Position numbers and translations under genes: made by a program
Notes under the pieces: generated by a model
Seen by the model: only the letters and a program-made list of their open reading frames with translations
Told to the model about the DNA's origin: nothing
Database searches by the model: none
Shown here: positions 35,985 to 45,104 of the stretch, one piece after another
How positions within the stretch are numbered: position 1 is the stretch's first letter
How the letters are laid out: each line of letters opens with the position of its first letter
Assembly (NCBI GenBank): GCA_030041515.1
Contig: JASHNS010000060.1
Span: forward strand, 1-58,282
Direction of reading: 5' to 3'
Origin: Acidobacteriaceae bacterium
GTDB taxonomy: Bacteria; Acidobacteriota; Terriglobia; Terriglobales; Acidobacteriaceae
Length of the DNA: 58,282 nt

Positions 35985-36509
35985 CTAATGAGCGGCGAGC
36001 AGCCTGAGCAGTTCAGCGTGGATCTGGGCGGTATCAGAGCCGCCGTCGAAGCGGGCGCGGAGGATGCCGCGGCGATCGATGAGAAAGGTGACAGGGACGC
36101 CGTAGACGCCTCCGTAGAGGCCACTGAGATTCTCCGTGCCCATCAGTACGGGATAGTTGAGGCGCATCTTCTGAACGAAGGGACCGACCGGGGCTGAACT
36201 GTCGTCGATAGAGACACCGATGATCTGGAAACCCTGCGCAGCATAGTGCTGCTGCCACTGGACGAACTGCGGCATCTCGACGCGGCAGGGAGCGCACCAG
36301 GTGGCCCAGAAGTTGAGCAGGACGACTTTGCCCCGATCTTTTGCCAAATCGATGCGGGCGCCGTGGAGATCGACGAGCGAAAACCCGGGTGCCGGGTGGT
36401 TGAGGAGACTGCGCTCATCCTGCGCTCTGAGAGTGCCCAGCAGCAGGGGGACGAGGATGCAGGACACAGCGAGGGGACGAAGGACGCGGAGAGCGAAAGA
36501 CATCGTCAT
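35985..36509 (-). CDS. TlpA-like thiol-disulfide oxidoreductase
   Basis: Periplasmic thioredoxin-fold protein of 174 residues. The signal peptide is RVLRPLAVSCILVPLLLGTL. The active site WCAPC has Cys72 and Cys75 within NFWATWCAPCRVEMP, and the cis-proline loop is GVPVTFLID. Such proteins reduce cysteines for cytochrome c maturation or detoxification. The start overlaps the stop of the rhodanese-like gene as ATGA, so the two exported thiol proteins are probably made together. Confidence 0.92.
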   Translation of the reverse strand: MTMSFALRVLRPLAVSCILVPLLLGTLRAQDERSLLNHPAPGFSLVDLHGARIDLAKDRGKVVLLNFWATWCAPCRVEMPQFVQWQQHYAAQGFQIIGVSIDDSSAPVGPFVQKMRLNYPVLMGTENLSGLYGGVYGVPVTFLIDRRGILRARFDGGSDTAQIHAELLRLLAAH

Positions 36510-36988
36510 TGAGATCGCTCCGAGCCATAGCCCTGACTGACCCAGTCGGCGCCAAAGTTATGGGCAAGATACAGGGCCTGCACGCGCGTGAATCCCAGCT
36601 TGCGGAGGAGGAGCCAGGCTGGGGCGATGTTGGGACAGTGTTGCCAGGGGCAACAACCGCAATAGAGAACAATGGGATGATTGCGCGGCAGGCTGGCGAC
36701 GCGGCGGCGGAGAGCGGCGAGGCCGTCGGGCTGCGAGGCGGGGCCGGCGTATTCCGCGCCGGGAATGTGCGCCTCGTCGAAGAGCATGCGGGAGCCGACC
36801 TGAAGAATGAGCGGACGGCTCCCGGCCTGCAATGCGCGATGGAGAGCCTGAGGCTGGATGAGGTGATCCAGAGGAATCTGGCTGGCGTTGACGTTCTGGG
36901 CCGGCAGCGTGCCGGGCGCGGCTGCGGCGAGGATGGCAAGCGCGATGATCCAGAACCAGGTTCGCGGGCGAGGCCGATGGATCTTCAT
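36506..36988 (-). CDS. Exported rhodanese-like protein
   Basis: A 160-residue exported protein. The N-terminal anchor or signal is WFWIIALAILAAAAPGTLPA. A rhodanese fold is suggested by LILQVGSRMLFDEAHIPGAEY and IVLYCGCCPWQHCPNIAPAW, where Cys110, Cys112, Cys113 and Cys118 form an unusually Cys-rich active-site loop. Sulfurtransferase activity is inferred. It is co-transcribed with a TlpA-like protein, consistent with a periplasmic thiol or sulfur function. The ATG is chosen for the signal sequence; the TGAGGG upstream is distant. Confidence 0.8.
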   Translation of the reverse strand: MKIHRPRPRTWFWIIALAILAAAAPGTLPAQNVNASQIPLDHLIQPQALHRALQAGSRPLILQVGSRMLFDEAHIPGAEYAGPASQPDGLAALRRRVASLPRNHPIVLYCGCCPWQHCPNIAPAWLLLRKLGFTRVQALYLAHNFGADWVSQGYGSERSQ

Positions 36989-37102
36989 TTGTGTGTGCAC
37001 CCTCAGGGGCTGCTGGAAGTATAAGGTTGCGGGAAGAAGGGCGGCAGGAGGAGCGAAAGCGAATGGGCCCGGCGACGCCGAAACGCGGCGCCCTCCCCCG
37101 CA

Positions 37103-37132
37103 AGTTGTATAAAGCCTTCGTGCAGTTGTATA
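37103..37132. repeat. Direct 9-bp repeat AGTTGTATA, 21-bp spacing
   Basis: AGTTGTATA at 37103-37111 and 37124-37132. The 21-bp period is two helical turns, so both copies face the same side of DNA, as for a regulator bound in tandem. They lie 34-63 nt before the GGDEF-EAL gene. Confidence 0.4.
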
Positions 37133-37165
37133 GGGAATCGGACGACTCACCGTCATGATCTCAGT

Positions 37166-39256
37166 ATGGCGCGCCACAGCGCCGTGGGATACCGAATTGC
37201 TGCCCTGCTGATGCCGGTCACGGCCGCAGTAGCTCTTGGTGTGGGCGCATGGCAAATGTCGGGGTTTGCACGGCATAATCCGATCGGGCAGTTGGGGACG
37301 GTGCCGGACCACTCGACCGTTCATTTGATTGGTGCGGCAGCGCACATCGATTCCGCGCGCCGCATTGTCTGGATTCAGGACGCGACGGGAACTGTGCCGG
37401 TTGCGATGGGGCAGGCGGAAGCCGGCGTCCATCCGGGCGAAGCAATTTCTGTTGAAGCCAGCGTGGCCCGTTCGCAGGAGCCACAGGGCGCCGCAGGGCG
37501 AGTACGGGGACGCACAGGACGGTATCGCGGTAACGGTCCGGAAGCACTGCACAAGGCGCAGGCGGCGGCTGCTGCTGTCAGCGCCGACTCTACGGCAGCG
37601 CCTGGCTCCGCTACGCTGGCGAATGCGGCGCCGAGCGTGACGCTGGAGGCGACGCGCGTCGAGTCGTTCGATGCACATGTGGCCCTGCTGGCCCTGCCGA
37701 CACTGATTGTTATTCCACTGTGGCTGATCGTGCTGTCTCTGCAGGATTTTCGCCAACGGAGACAGCTCATGAAGGCAGCGCGGACGAGCGAGGCGCTGCG
37801 GCAGCTTGCGGATGAGGTGAAGCGGCTGACCCACGAAGCGACCTTCACAAGCGAGATTGGGGTCATAAAAGACCCGGAAGTGGGCCAGCTGGCTGCGGGC
37901 TTCAACGCGATGATTGCGGAACTGCAGAAGCGGGATGGGGTGCGGCGGGACGCGGAGCTGAGGTTGCGCCGGATGACGCTGATGGACGATCTGACGGGAT
38001 TGCCCAACCGGAGATTGCTGACGGACCGGCTGTCACAATGCATGGCGAGGGCGAGGCGGGACCAGAGCGTGGTGGCTCTGCTGTGCGTGGATCTGGACGA
38101 TTTCAAGCTGGTGAACGACAGCTACGGTCACATTGTGGGCGATGCGCTTTTGGGACAGGTGTCGCAGCGGCTGAGGGCGCGGTTCCGGCACTCCGATACG
38201 ATTGCGCGGATTGGGGGCGACGAGTTTGCCCTTGTCCTGGATGACTTGTCGACCGGCGAGGAGGTGCAAACACTGGCTGAGGAAGTGCAGCGAGTGCTGA
38301 GAGAGCCGTTCCAAATCGGGGACCGAGTTATACAGACAGGAGCGCGCATCGGCATCAGCCTTTCCTCGGACGCGAAGGAAGGTGGGCAGCTGCTGCAGCA
38401 GGCGGATTGCGCGATGTATGCGGCAAAGCGCAGTGGAAGAAACCGTATCGTACAGTTCGGAGACGATCTGGGCCTTGCAGCGCGGGAGCGGCTGACGCTG
38501 GAGCGCGAGCTGCACCATGCGATCGCCAAGGGCGAAATTTCTCTGGACTACCAGCCGGAAGTGGATTTTGCCACGAACAAAATCGTGCGATTCGAGGCAT
38601 TGGCGCGCTGGACACATCCGGAACTGGGCTTGATTCTTCCCGCCGTGTTCATTCCGCTGGCGGAAGAGTCGGGCCTGATCGGGGCACTCGGATCGTTCAT
38701 TATGGAGCGAGCCTGCACGGATGCGGCAAACTGGCAGGAAATTGCCGGCCGTCCGGTGCAGGTGGGCGTAAACGTGTCGAGCCTGCAGTTTGCGGCGGAC
38801 GCATTTTTTGAAGAAGTGGCGGACATTCTGCAACGGACGGCGTTGCCGCCACAACTTCTGCAGATCGAGCTGACAGAATCCGCGACGCTGAACGGGATGG
38901 ACCGCGCGGCGGACATGATGCGCCGTCTGAAGCGGCTGGGCGTGAGCGTTGCCGTGGATGATTTCGGCACAGGATATTCGTGCCTGACGTATTTGCCGAA
39001 GCTGCCCTTCGACACCCTCAAGCTGGACCGATCGTTTGTGAGCGAGATGATGGTGCGGCGAGAGACAAAAGCTCTGGTCGGATCGATTATGACCCTGGCG
39101 CGCGATCTGGACATGAAGGTGATTGCCGAAGGGATCGAGACGCCGGAGCAGTTGCGGGCGATCCGTGCACTGGGCAGCGACGGGGGCCAGGGATTTCTGT
39201 TGGGGCGGCCTTCCGGAGACCCGGTTGGCCAGCTGAACGCGCAACCCGTCGCATAA
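37166..39256 (+). CDS. GGDEF-EAL c-di-GMP turnover protein
   Basis: Membrane protein of 696 residues that may make or degrade cyclic di-GMP. An N-terminal TM (GYRIAALLMPVTAAVALGVG), a roughly 150-residue extracytoplasmic part with an OB-like feel (VHLIGAAAHIDSARRIVWIQD), a second TM (VALLALPTLIVIPLWLIVLS), a HAMP-like linker, GGDEF and EAL domains follow in order. The GGDEF motif is intact (near 349-353) with an RHSD I-site five residues before it. EAL is intact in FEALARW (about 475) along with DDFGTGYSCL and KLDRSFV. Both activities are therefore possible. Confidence 0.93.
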   Translation: MARHSAVGYRIAALLMPVTAAVALGVGAWQMSGFARHNPIGQLGTVPDHSTVHLIGAAAHIDSARRIVWIQDATGTVPVAMGQAEAGVHPGEAISVEASVARSQEPQGAAGRVRGRTGRYRGNGPEALHKAQAAAAAVSADSTAAPGSATLANAAPSVTLEATRVESFDAHVALLALPTLIVIPLWLIVLSLQDFRQRRQLMKAARTSEALRQLADEVKRLTHEATFTSEIGVIKDPEVGQLAAGFNAMIAELQKRDGVRRDAELRLRRMTLMDDLTGLPNRRLLTDRLSQCMARARRDQSVVALLCVDLDDFKLVNDSYGHIVGDALLGQVSQRLRARFRHSDTIARIGGDEFALVLDDLSTGEEVQTLAEEVQRVLREPFQIGDRVIQTGARIGISLSSDAKEGGQLLQQADCAMYAAKRSGRNRIVQFGDDLGLAARERLTLERELHHAIAKGEISLDYQPEVDFATNKIVRFEALARWTHPELGLILPAVFIPLAEESGLIGALGSFIMERACTDAANWQEIAGRPVQVGVNVSSLQFAADAFFEEVADILQRTALPPQLLQIELTESATLNGMDRAADMMRRLKRLGVSVAVDDFGTGYSCLTYLPKLPFDTLKLDRSFVSEMMVRRETKALVGSIMTLARDLDMKVIAEGIETPEQLRAIRALGSDGGQGFLLGRPSGDPVGQLNAQPVA

Positions 39257-39340
39257 CGGCGCCGGAATTCGCGGCGGACAGCCGTCTCTGAGGCAGGCTT
39301 CGCCGGAGCCCTGCGCTGTGCTCAGATAGAATTCCAGATC

Positions 39341-40708
39341 GTGGCCCAATCGCCTGAAGAGGTCCTGAGTCCGGACCATCGGAAACTTGCCCCAAAGCTG
39401 GGCCTGTTCGACGCGACCATGATGGTGATGGGCGGGATTGTGGGCGCGGGGATCTTCATGAATCCCTATGTGGTCGCCCAGCGGCTGCACTCGCCCGTGC
39501 TGATCCTGTCGGTCTGGGTTGCGGGCGGCATCATCGCCATTCTGGGCGCGTTTGTCTATGCGGAGCTGGGCGCGCGCATTCCCGAGGTTGGCGGGCAATA
39601 CGAATATCTGCGGCAGTCTCTGCATCCGGTCTTCGGATTCCTGTACGGATGGGCGCTGCTGCTGGTGATTCAAACCGGCGGTATGGCCGCCGTGGTGGTC
39701 ACATTTGCCCGATACTTTCTTGAGCTGACAGGCCTGCCCTTTTCCGAACATTGGGTCATTCTCGTCACGATCGCTGCGCTCACAGGGGTGAACTGCCTGG
39801 GCGTCAAGCCCGGCGGGCGCGTCCAAAGCGTGCTCATGGTGCTGAAGATCGCTGCGATCGCGGCCCTGGTCGGCGCGGGACTCTTCCTGGTGCGCGCGCC
39901 GCGGCCGTTGATGCACCCGGTTCTGGATCGCCCTATGGGCGGGGATCTGATCGCGGCATTCGGAGCGGCCATGGTTCCGGTGCTTTTTTCCTACGGAGGA
40001 TGGCAGACCACGAACTTCATCGCCAGCGAGATCCGCGATGTACGGAAGAATCTGGGGCGCGCGCTGCTGATCGGCGTAGCGGCGGTGGTGGTGCTGTATG
40101 TCGCAGTGAATGTAGTGTGCCTGCGCGCCCTGGGAGTGACGGCGCTGGCTGCGACGCGCACGCCGGCGAGCGCCGTGATGGAGATTGTGGCCGGCAACCG
40201 CGGAGCGCGCCTGATCGCGCTGGGCATCGCCGTCTCGACGGTGGGCTTCCTGAGCCAGTCTGTGCTGACGGGACCGCGCGTTTACTTCGCGATGGCCGAG
40301 GATGGCCTGTTCTTCCGCAAAGTAGCGTCACTCACGCGCAAAAGCCAGGTTCCCGCAGTCGCCATTGTGCTGCAGAGCGTGTGGACGGTGGTGATTGCGT
40401 TGACGGGCAAGTACGAGCAGATTTTGAATTTTCAGGCGCCGATCGATTTCACTTTCTTCGGGCTGAGCGCGATGTGCCTGTTTGTTCTGCGGCGGCGAGA
40501 GAGGAATGACTCAGCGAAGAGTTCGGGCTTTCGAGTTCCCGGCCATCCGTTCACGACGATTCTCTTTATCCTGGCGTGCTGGCTGACGGTGGGCAACGCA
40601 CTGTGGAAGTATCCTCGAAACAGTTCTATCGGATTTGCGATCCTGCTGATCGGCCTGCCGGTGTACGCACTGTGGCAGCGGCGCCAAACCAGGGAGGGAA
40701 GACAATGA
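39341..40708 (+). CDS. APC-superfamily amino acid permease
   Basis: Secondary transporter of 455 residues with about 12 TM segments. TM1 has the APC signature MMVMGGIVGAGIFMNPY, and later segments include YAELGARIPEVGGQYEYLRQ and FSYGGWQTTNFIASEIRD. It starts with GTG; TAGAAT ends 8 nt before it and no Shine-Dalgarno is visible, so a leaderless message is possible. The stop overlaps the aminotransferase start as ATGA, so imported amino acids are probably its substrates and are processed by the next enzyme. Confidence 0.92.
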   Translation: MAQSPEEVLSPDHRKLAPKLGLFDATMMVMGGIVGAGIFMNPYVVAQRLHSPVLILSVWVAGGIIAILGAFVYAELGARIPEVGGQYEYLRQSLHPVFGFLYGWALLLVIQTGGMAAVVVTFARYFLELTGLPFSEHWVILVTIAALTGVNCLGVKPGGRVQSVLMVLKIAAIAALVGAGLFLVRAPRPLMHPVLDRPMGGDLIAAFGAAMVPVLFSYGGWQTTNFIASEIRDVRKNLGRALLIGVAAVVVLYVAVNVVCLRALGVTALAATRTPASAVMEIVAGNRGARLIALGIAVSTVGFLSQSVLTGPRVYFAMAEDGLFFRKVASLTRKSQVPAVAIVLQSVWTVVIALTGKYEQILNFQAPIDFTFFGLSAMCLFVLRRRERNDSAKSSGFRVPGHPFTTILFILACWLTVGNALWKYPRNSSIGFAILLIGLPVYALWQRRQTREGRQ

Positions 40709-41796
40709 ACGACGTGCGGGAGTCCACGTATCTCGCGTGGGCGAAACTCCGGTCACGGGCAAAATACAACCTGGCCACCAGTGGCATCATGGGTTATCCG
40801 CTGCGAGAACTGCAGGTCTCGTGGCAGGACCTGGAGATCAACGGGCCGGACGCATATGGCTACCGGCCGCTGCTGGAGGGGCTGGCGCAGAAATCGAGCG
40901 TCACACCGGATTGCATTGTCGCGGCCGAGGGCACCTCGATGGCGAATCATCTGGCGATGGCGGCGCTGGTGGAACCGGGCGACGACGTGCTGATCGAGCG
41001 GCCGAGCTATGGACCGATCCTGGAAGTGGCGTCGTACCTGCGCGCGAATATTCTGCGTTTCGAGCGCCGGGCTGAATGCGATTTTCAGATCGATTCGGAT
41101 GAGATAGCACAACGGATCACGCCGAAGACGCGCCTGATCTGCCTGACGAATTTGCACAATCCGTCCGGCGCTCTCGTTCGGGAAGACGATCTGGCCCGGG
41201 TGGGCGAGATCGCGCAGAAAGCAGGAGCGCAGGTCCTTGTCGACGAGGTTTACCTGGAGATGGTGTACGACCAGCCGGTGCGATCGTCGTTCCAGCTCGG
41301 AGCCAATTTCGTGGTGACCACCAGCCTGACCAAGGCATACGGATTGAGTGGTCTGCGCTGCGGGTGGATTGTTGCGCAGCCGGAGCTGGCGAAGCGCATG
41401 TGGCGGCTCAACGATCTTTTCGGCGCCACGCCGGTGCATCCCGGGGAACAGCTCAGCGTCGCCGCGCTCGACCAGTTGGGCAAAATCGACGAGCGGGCGC
41501 GAAGGCTGCTGGCAACCAATCGCAAGGCCCTCGAGGCGTTTTTCAGCGGGCGAAGCGATCTGGAGGGATATCGGAGCCGGTGGGGGACGGTGAGTTTTCC
41601 GCGGCTGATAGATGGCTCCGTCGATGAGTTCTGCGATTTTCTGCGCAAGCGCTACGACACCAGCGTGGTGCCTGGGCGGTTTTTCGAGATGCCGGACCAT
41701 TTTCGCATCGGCATCGGCGGCGATCCGGCGATGACGGCGGAGGCATTGCAACGTCTGGCGGCCGCGCTGGATGAATGGGGAGCGAATCGCGCATGA
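40705..41796 (+). CDS. PLP-dependent class I/II aminotransferase
   Basis: A fold-type I aminotransferase of 363 residues. The PLP lysine is K210 in [24 protein letters not shown] holds the cofactor Asn and LVDEVYLEM the Asp. AGGGAGG lies just before the ATG. It sits between the APC permease and the ROK kinase, with 4-nt overlaps at both ends. The amino donor is unknown; AlaA/AspC-like or a more specific role is possible. Confidence 0.9.
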   Translation: MNDVRESTYLAWAKLRSRAKYNLATSGIMGYPLRELQVSWQDLEINGPDAYGYRPLLEGLAQKSSVTPDCIVAAEGTSMANHLAMAALVEPGDDVLIERPSYGPILEVASYLRANILRFERRAECDFQIDSDEIAQRITPKTRLICLTNLHNPSGALVREDDLARVGEIAQKAGAQVLVDEVYLEMVYDQPVRSSFQLGANFVVTTSLTKAYGLSGLRCGWIVAQPELAKRMWRLNDLFGATPVHPGEQLSVAALDQLGKIDERARRLLATNRKALEAFFSGRSDLEGYRSRWGTVSFPRLIDGSVDEFCDFLRKRYDTSVVPGRFFEMPDHFRIGIGGDPAMTAEALQRLAAALDEWGANRA

Positions 41797-42704
41797 GCCA
41801 GGCGAATCGCGTACGGATCGGCATTGACTGGGGAGGAACGAAGATCGAGGCACTGGCCATGGACGGCGAGGGCCGAGAGCTGCGGCGCGTACGCATCCCA
41901 ACGCCGCGCGAGGATTACGAGCGGTCGGTGAGCGCAACGGCGGAGCTGGTGGCGTCCGTGGAGCGCGAGGTGGGCGCGACTGGACCGATCGGCATCGGCA
42001 TTCCAGGGACAATCGTGCCGGCAACGGGCCTGGTAAAAAATGCGAACTCCACCTGGCTGAACGGAAAGCCGTTTGAGAAGGACTTGTCGGCCGCGACAGG
42101 ACGCGAGGTGCGCTGCGTGAACGATGCGAATTGCCTGGCTGTCTCAGAAGCAGTGGATGGCGCGGCCGCGGGCTATGCCGTGGTGTTTGCGGCGATTCTG
42201 GGCACCGGTTGTGGCGCGGGCATTGCGCTGCACGGCCGCATGCACAACGGGCCGAACGGCATTGCCGGAGAATGGGGTCACAATTCCCTGCCCTGGCAGC
42301 GGCCTGAGGAATATCCGGGCGAGCCATGCTATTGCGGCCAGCGCGGTTGCATCGAGCGGTGGCTGTGCGGTCCTGCTTTCGAAGCGGACTATCTCCGCGC
42401 ATCGGGGGCATCTCTGTCCGGAGCGCAGATCGTGGCCGCAGGCGAGGAGGGTGAGCCGCAGGCGTTGGCTGCGCTTGAGCGCTATGAGAATCGGCTGGCT
42501 CGTGCGTTAGCCCACGTCGTCAATCTGCTCGACCCGGACATCATTGTGCTGGGCGGGGGGCTCTCGCGGATCGATCGCCTTTATCGCAACATACCGCAAC
42601 AGATCGAAAACTGGGCGTTTGGGAAGTCGGCCATCACAAAGATGGTTCCTGCAAAGCATGGAGATTCGAGCGGTGTGCGCGGCGCGGCGCGGTTGTGGCC
42701 ATGA
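41793..42704 (+). CDS. ROK-family sugar kinase
   Basis: Cytoplasmic sugar kinase of 303 residues. The ATP-binding DWGGTK motif is at 12-17; [16 protein letters not shown] and EWGHNSLP are followed by the ROK zinc motif ([13 protein letters not shown]). Glucose, fructose or an amino sugar could be substrate. The start used overlaps the aminotransferase stop as ATGA; an in-frame ATG lies 18 nt upstream. Grouping with an amino acid permease and an aminotransferase suggests an amino-sugar or amino-acid catabolic unit, which is inference. Confidence 0.93.
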   Translation: MSQANRVRIGIDWGGTKIEALAMDGEGRELRRVRIPTPREDYERSVSATAELVASVEREVGATGPIGIGIPGTIVPATGLVKNANSTWLNGKPFEKDLSAATGREVRCVNDANCLAVSEAVDGAAAGYAVVFAAILGTGCGAGIALHGRMHNGPNGIAGEWGHNSLPWQRPEEYPGEPCYCGQRGCIERWLCGPAFEADYLRASGASLSGAQIVAAGEEGEPQALAALERYENRLARALAHVVNLLDPDIIVLGGGLSRIDRLYRNIPQQIENWAFGKSAITKMVPAKHGDSSGVRGAARLWP

Positions 42705-43044
42705 GGGATTGAGCCTTTCTCCGGGAGAACGCTGTGCAGGACACGCGGCGCTGATGTACTGCCTCTCCATCCTCCAAGGCAGTTCAACATCACAACTGAA
42801 TGGAGAACGACCGAATGAGCACGATTGCTGTATCGACGGCGACCGCTGAAGCAACCATCAACCGCGCAACACTCGACTGCCGCAACGACGACAGCGAACC
42901 AACCATCGGGGAAACGCTGGAAGAAGCAGCGGTCATCCTCGAAGAAGACCCGAGCGACGAAATACCGATTCGGCCCAAAAAGTGTGGGTTGGTAAGGTTT
43001 TGTAGGCTTGCAAACCCACCTGAACAGTCTTTTAGACAGGCTTA
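42705..43044. other. Intergenic region, no confident gene
   Basis: Between the ROK gene and tRNA-Ser. An ATG at 42815 with GGAG upstream opens an acidic frame, but its 3' end runs antisense through the tRNA gene and gives the GGETEIRTLD product typical of translated tRNA-Ser, so I do not call it. An inverted repeat GTGGGTT/AACCCAC lies just before the tRNA 3' side. Confidence 0.5.
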
Positions 43045-43134
43045 TGGCGGAGAGACAGAGATTCGAACTCTGGATGCCCTTTCGAGCATACACGCTTTCC
43101 AAGCGTGCGCCTTCAGCCACTCGGCCATCTCTCC
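43045..43134 (-). tRNA. tRNA-Ser (anticodon GGA)
   Basis: A 90-nt class II tRNA with encoded CCA. Acceptor arms GGAGAGA and TCTCTCC pair with discriminator G. The anticodon stem CACGC/GCGTG surrounds TTGGAAA, giving GGA. The long variable arm (TGCTCGAAAGGGCAT) and GTTCGAATC T-loop fit serine. Confidence 0.96.
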
Positions 43135-43203
43135 GCGGCGCGCTCTATCCTGAATCTACCATAGCGGCACGCTAGAGACGGGCCACTAAAATGGTCCATC
43201 GCC

Positions 43204-44613
43204 ATGCCGTCACCGCATCCCGTCCACACCTTCGAACAGCCGGAGCCTCCCGCGCGCCTGAAGGCGGAATTGCGCGCGCTGCTGGCGCTGGCGATTCCCG
43301 TGGTTTTATCGGAACTGGGCTGGATGACGATGACGATCGTCGACCTGGTGATGGTGGGACGGCTGGGTCCGGACGCCATTGGGGCTGTGGGTTTGGGCAA
43401 CGCGATCTACTACGCGCCATCGCTCTTCGGCATCGGTTTGCTGCTCGGGCTGGACACGGTGGTATCGCAGGCGTGGGGCGCGCAACGCTACGACGACTGC
43501 CATCGCTGGCTGGCACAGGGGATGTACATTGCCGCAGCGTTCACTCCCCTGCTGATGATCGGCATGCTGGGGGCGACCTGGGTGTTCACGGGACACGGCG
43601 TGAATGCGACGGTGTCGGGGCTGGCGCGCTCGTACGTGATGCTGCTGAACTGGGGCACGTTGCCGCTGATCGTGTACGGCGGATTCCGCCGCTACCTTCA
43701 GGGAGTAGGGCGTGTGCGGCCGGTGGCCTTCGCGCTGATCACGGCGAACCTGGTGAATCTGGCCGGCAACTGGGTTCTGATCTATGGGCATTGCGGATTT
43801 CCGGCGATGGGCGTGCGCGGGTCGGCGCTCTCGACTTGCGCGGCGCGCGTGTACATGGCCGGGGTGCTGGTGTGGGCGGCGTGGTGGCACGAATCGAAAC
43901 GTGGGCACGCGCTGTTCGAGCATTGGCCGGGACCGGATTGGGGGCGCTTACGGGAGCTGCTGCGTCTGGGATTGCCGGCGGCATTGCAGCTGGTGCTGGA
44001 GGTCGCGGCGTTCGGCGCGGCGACGGTGATGGCGTCGCATTTGAACCCGATTGCGCTGGCGACGCATGAAATCGTGCTGAGCTGCGCCGCGTACACGTAT
44101 ATGGTCCCGCTGGGTATCTCGGCCGCGGCGGCCGTCGCTGTGGGACATGCGATCGGCTCCGGCGCTCCGAAGCGGGCAGGGCGCGCGGGTTTGTTGTCGC
44201 TGGTGCTGGGCGCCGGATTCATGGCGCTGATGGCCGTGATGTTTCTCGTTGCGCCGCGGCCCATCCTGCACATCTGGACGGGGGACCGGGAGGTGCTGCG
44301 CCTGGGAACGCACATTCTGGCGATCGTTGCGGCGTTTCAGATTTTCGATGGCATCCAGTCAGTTTCCACCGGGGCGCTGCGGGGACTGGGCGAGACGCGC
44401 TTCCCAATGCTGATCAACCTGGGCGGGTACTGGGTTCTCGGGCTGCCGCTGGGCGCGCTGCTGTGCTTTCGTCTGAAGTGGGGGCTCTCCGGCATCTGGG
44501 CAGGACTGACGCTCGCGCTTATAACAATTGCGCTGGTGCTGTGCGCGCGGTGGATGAAGGATGCGCGGCGGCCGCTGGTGGGAACGGGTTCGGCGCCGTT
44601 CGCCGGACCCTGA
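43204..44613 (+). CDS. MATE-family multidrug efflux protein
   Basis: Cation-coupled exporter of 469 residues with about 12 TM segments in two homologous halves. The first half starts AIPVVLSELGWMTMTIVDLVMVGRLG, a typical MATE/NorM N-terminus, and the second RLGLPAALQLVLEVAAFGAATVM. Substrates are usually cationic drugs. TAAAAT lies 11 nt upstream of the ATG, so the leader is very short. No operon partner; a small membrane gene follows 57 nt later. Confidence 0.93.
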   Translation: MPSPHPVHTFEQPEPPARLKAELRALLALAIPVVLSELGWMTMTIVDLVMVGRLGPDAIGAVGLGNAIYYAPSLFGIGLLLGLDTVVSQAWGAQRYDDCHRWLAQGMYIAAAFTPLLMIGMLGATWVFTGHGVNATVSGLARSYVMLLNWGTLPLIVYGGFRRYLQGVGRVRPVAFALITANLVNLAGNWVLIYGHCGFPAMGVRGSALSTCAARVYMAGVLVWAAWWHESKRGHALFEHWPGPDWGRLRELLRLGLPAALQLVLEVAAFGAATVMASHLNPIALATHEIVLSCAAYTYMVPLGISAAAAVAVGHAIGSGAPKRAGRAGLLSLVLGAGFMALMAVMFLVAPRPILHIWTGDREVLRLGTHILAIVAAFQIFDGIQSVSTGALRGLGETRFPMLINLGGYWVLGLPLGALLCFRLKWGLSGIWAGLTLALITIALVLCARWMKDARRPLVGTGSAPFAGP

Positions 44614-44670
44614 GCGCTTTTGGATGTTGAGGCGAGGGGGCCGTTCGGTTAGACATCCTATACTGCGTCC

Positions 44671-44925
44671 ATGGATCGCCTGACCCTTTTCGGCCTGTTC
44701 GCCGTCTCCGCCATGCTGATCTTCTATGCGCTTGAAGCGCGCAGCCGCTGGTTCATCCTGGCTTTCGCCGTCTCGTGCGTGCTGGCGTCGGCGTACGGGT
44801 TTCTGCAGGGAGCGTGGCCGTTCGGCCTTGTGGAAGGGGTTTGGTCGCTAGTAGCGCTGCGGCGCTGGTGGAAAGCGCCGGTCTCCCCGGCGAACGGCAT
44901 TGACCCGGCCCGCCCGCTACCGTAA
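44671..44925 (+). CDS. Small conserved membrane protein
   Basis: An 84-residue protein with two or three TM helices (TLFGLFAVSAMLIFYALE, WFILAFAVSCVLASAYGFLQ, LVEGVWSLVALRRWW). It resembles a widespread uncharacterised small membrane family; the GFLQGAWPFGLVEGVWS segment is well conserved in my memory. No Shine-Dalgarno is seen, while TATACT ends 6 nt before the ATG, as in a leaderless message. The -35 box and most of the -10 of the promoter for the next transcript lie inside its 3' end. Confidence 0.7.
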   Translation: MDRLTLFGLFAVSAMLIFYALEARSRWFILAFAVSCVLASAYGFLQGAWPFGLVEGVWSLVALRRWWKAPVSPANGIDPARPLP

Positions 44926-44928
44926 TAT
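44900..44928 (+). promoter_or_regulatory. Housekeeping-type promoter, TTGACC-N17-TAATAT
   Basis: The -35 box TTGACC (44900-44905) and -10 box TAATAT (44923-44928) are separated by exactly 17 bp. The predicted start is about 7 nt after the -10, at or next to the ATG at 44936, so the leader ORF would be leaderless. It reads into the Cys-rich leader and the reductase operon. Confidence 0.65.
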
Positions 44929-44935
44929 CTATTTG

Positions 44936-45004
44936 ATGGCTCTGTGCCCCATGCCGGTGATGTGCTGCGCTTGTTGTTGCGCGCTGCGCCGGACTTGTGG
45001 GTGA
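44936..45004 (+). CDS. Cysteine-rich leader peptide of the reductase operon
   Basis: A 22-codon ORF with Cys at positions 4, 10, 11, 13, 14, 15 and 21, the core being MCCACCC. It is proposed to sense Cys-tRNA supply by ribosome stalling, not to act as a protein. The ATG sits where transcription is predicted to start. Codons 19-22 (44990-45001) form the 5' half of the antiterminator, so a ribosome finishing at the TGA would mask it. An intrinsic terminator follows 30 nt later, and then the sulfite/nitrite reductase. A frame this rich in clustered Cys is unlikely by chance. Confidence 0.72.
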   Translation: MALCPMPVMCCACCCALRRTCG

Positions 45005-45038
45005 GCCCAGAAATCAGTTAGCCAGCCCCATAAGCCCG
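44990..45038 (+). promoter_or_regulatory. Predicted antiterminator stem
   Basis: CGGACTTGTGGG (44990-45001) can pair with CCCATAAGCCCG (45027-45038): ten Watson-Crick pairs, one G-U and one A-C mismatch. The 3' half includes CCCG of the terminator's 5' arm (45035-45038), so the two structures exclude each other. Confidence 0.6.
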
Positions 45039-45074
45039 CGCTTCAGCCTCAGCTGACGCGGGTTTTCTATTTTT
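45032..45074 (+). terminator. Attenuator (intrinsic terminator) before the reductase
   Basis: CCCGCG (45035-45040) and TCAGC (45043-45047) pair with GCTGA (45052-45056) and CGCGGG (45057-45062) around a CTCA loop with a 2-nt bulge. The flanking AAG can extend the stem. TTTTCTATTTTT follows (45063-45074). It lies upstream of, not after, the gene it would control, the hallmark of an attenuator. Confidence 0.78.
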
Positions 45075-45104
45075 ATCGCAAATTTGCTCCGAGATGGAGG
45101 ACCT

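Noticed and set aside
35735-36124. 129-codon minus-strand frame near the TlpA gene
   Set aside because: Covers the tRNA-Leu gene and the 3' end of the TlpA gene in another frame.
42815-43153. Acidic ORF after the ROK gene
   Set aside because: It has a GGAG upstream, but its end runs antisense through tRNA-Ser, giving the well-known false product GGETEIRTLD. Only the first 50 or so residues could be real, and no family matches.
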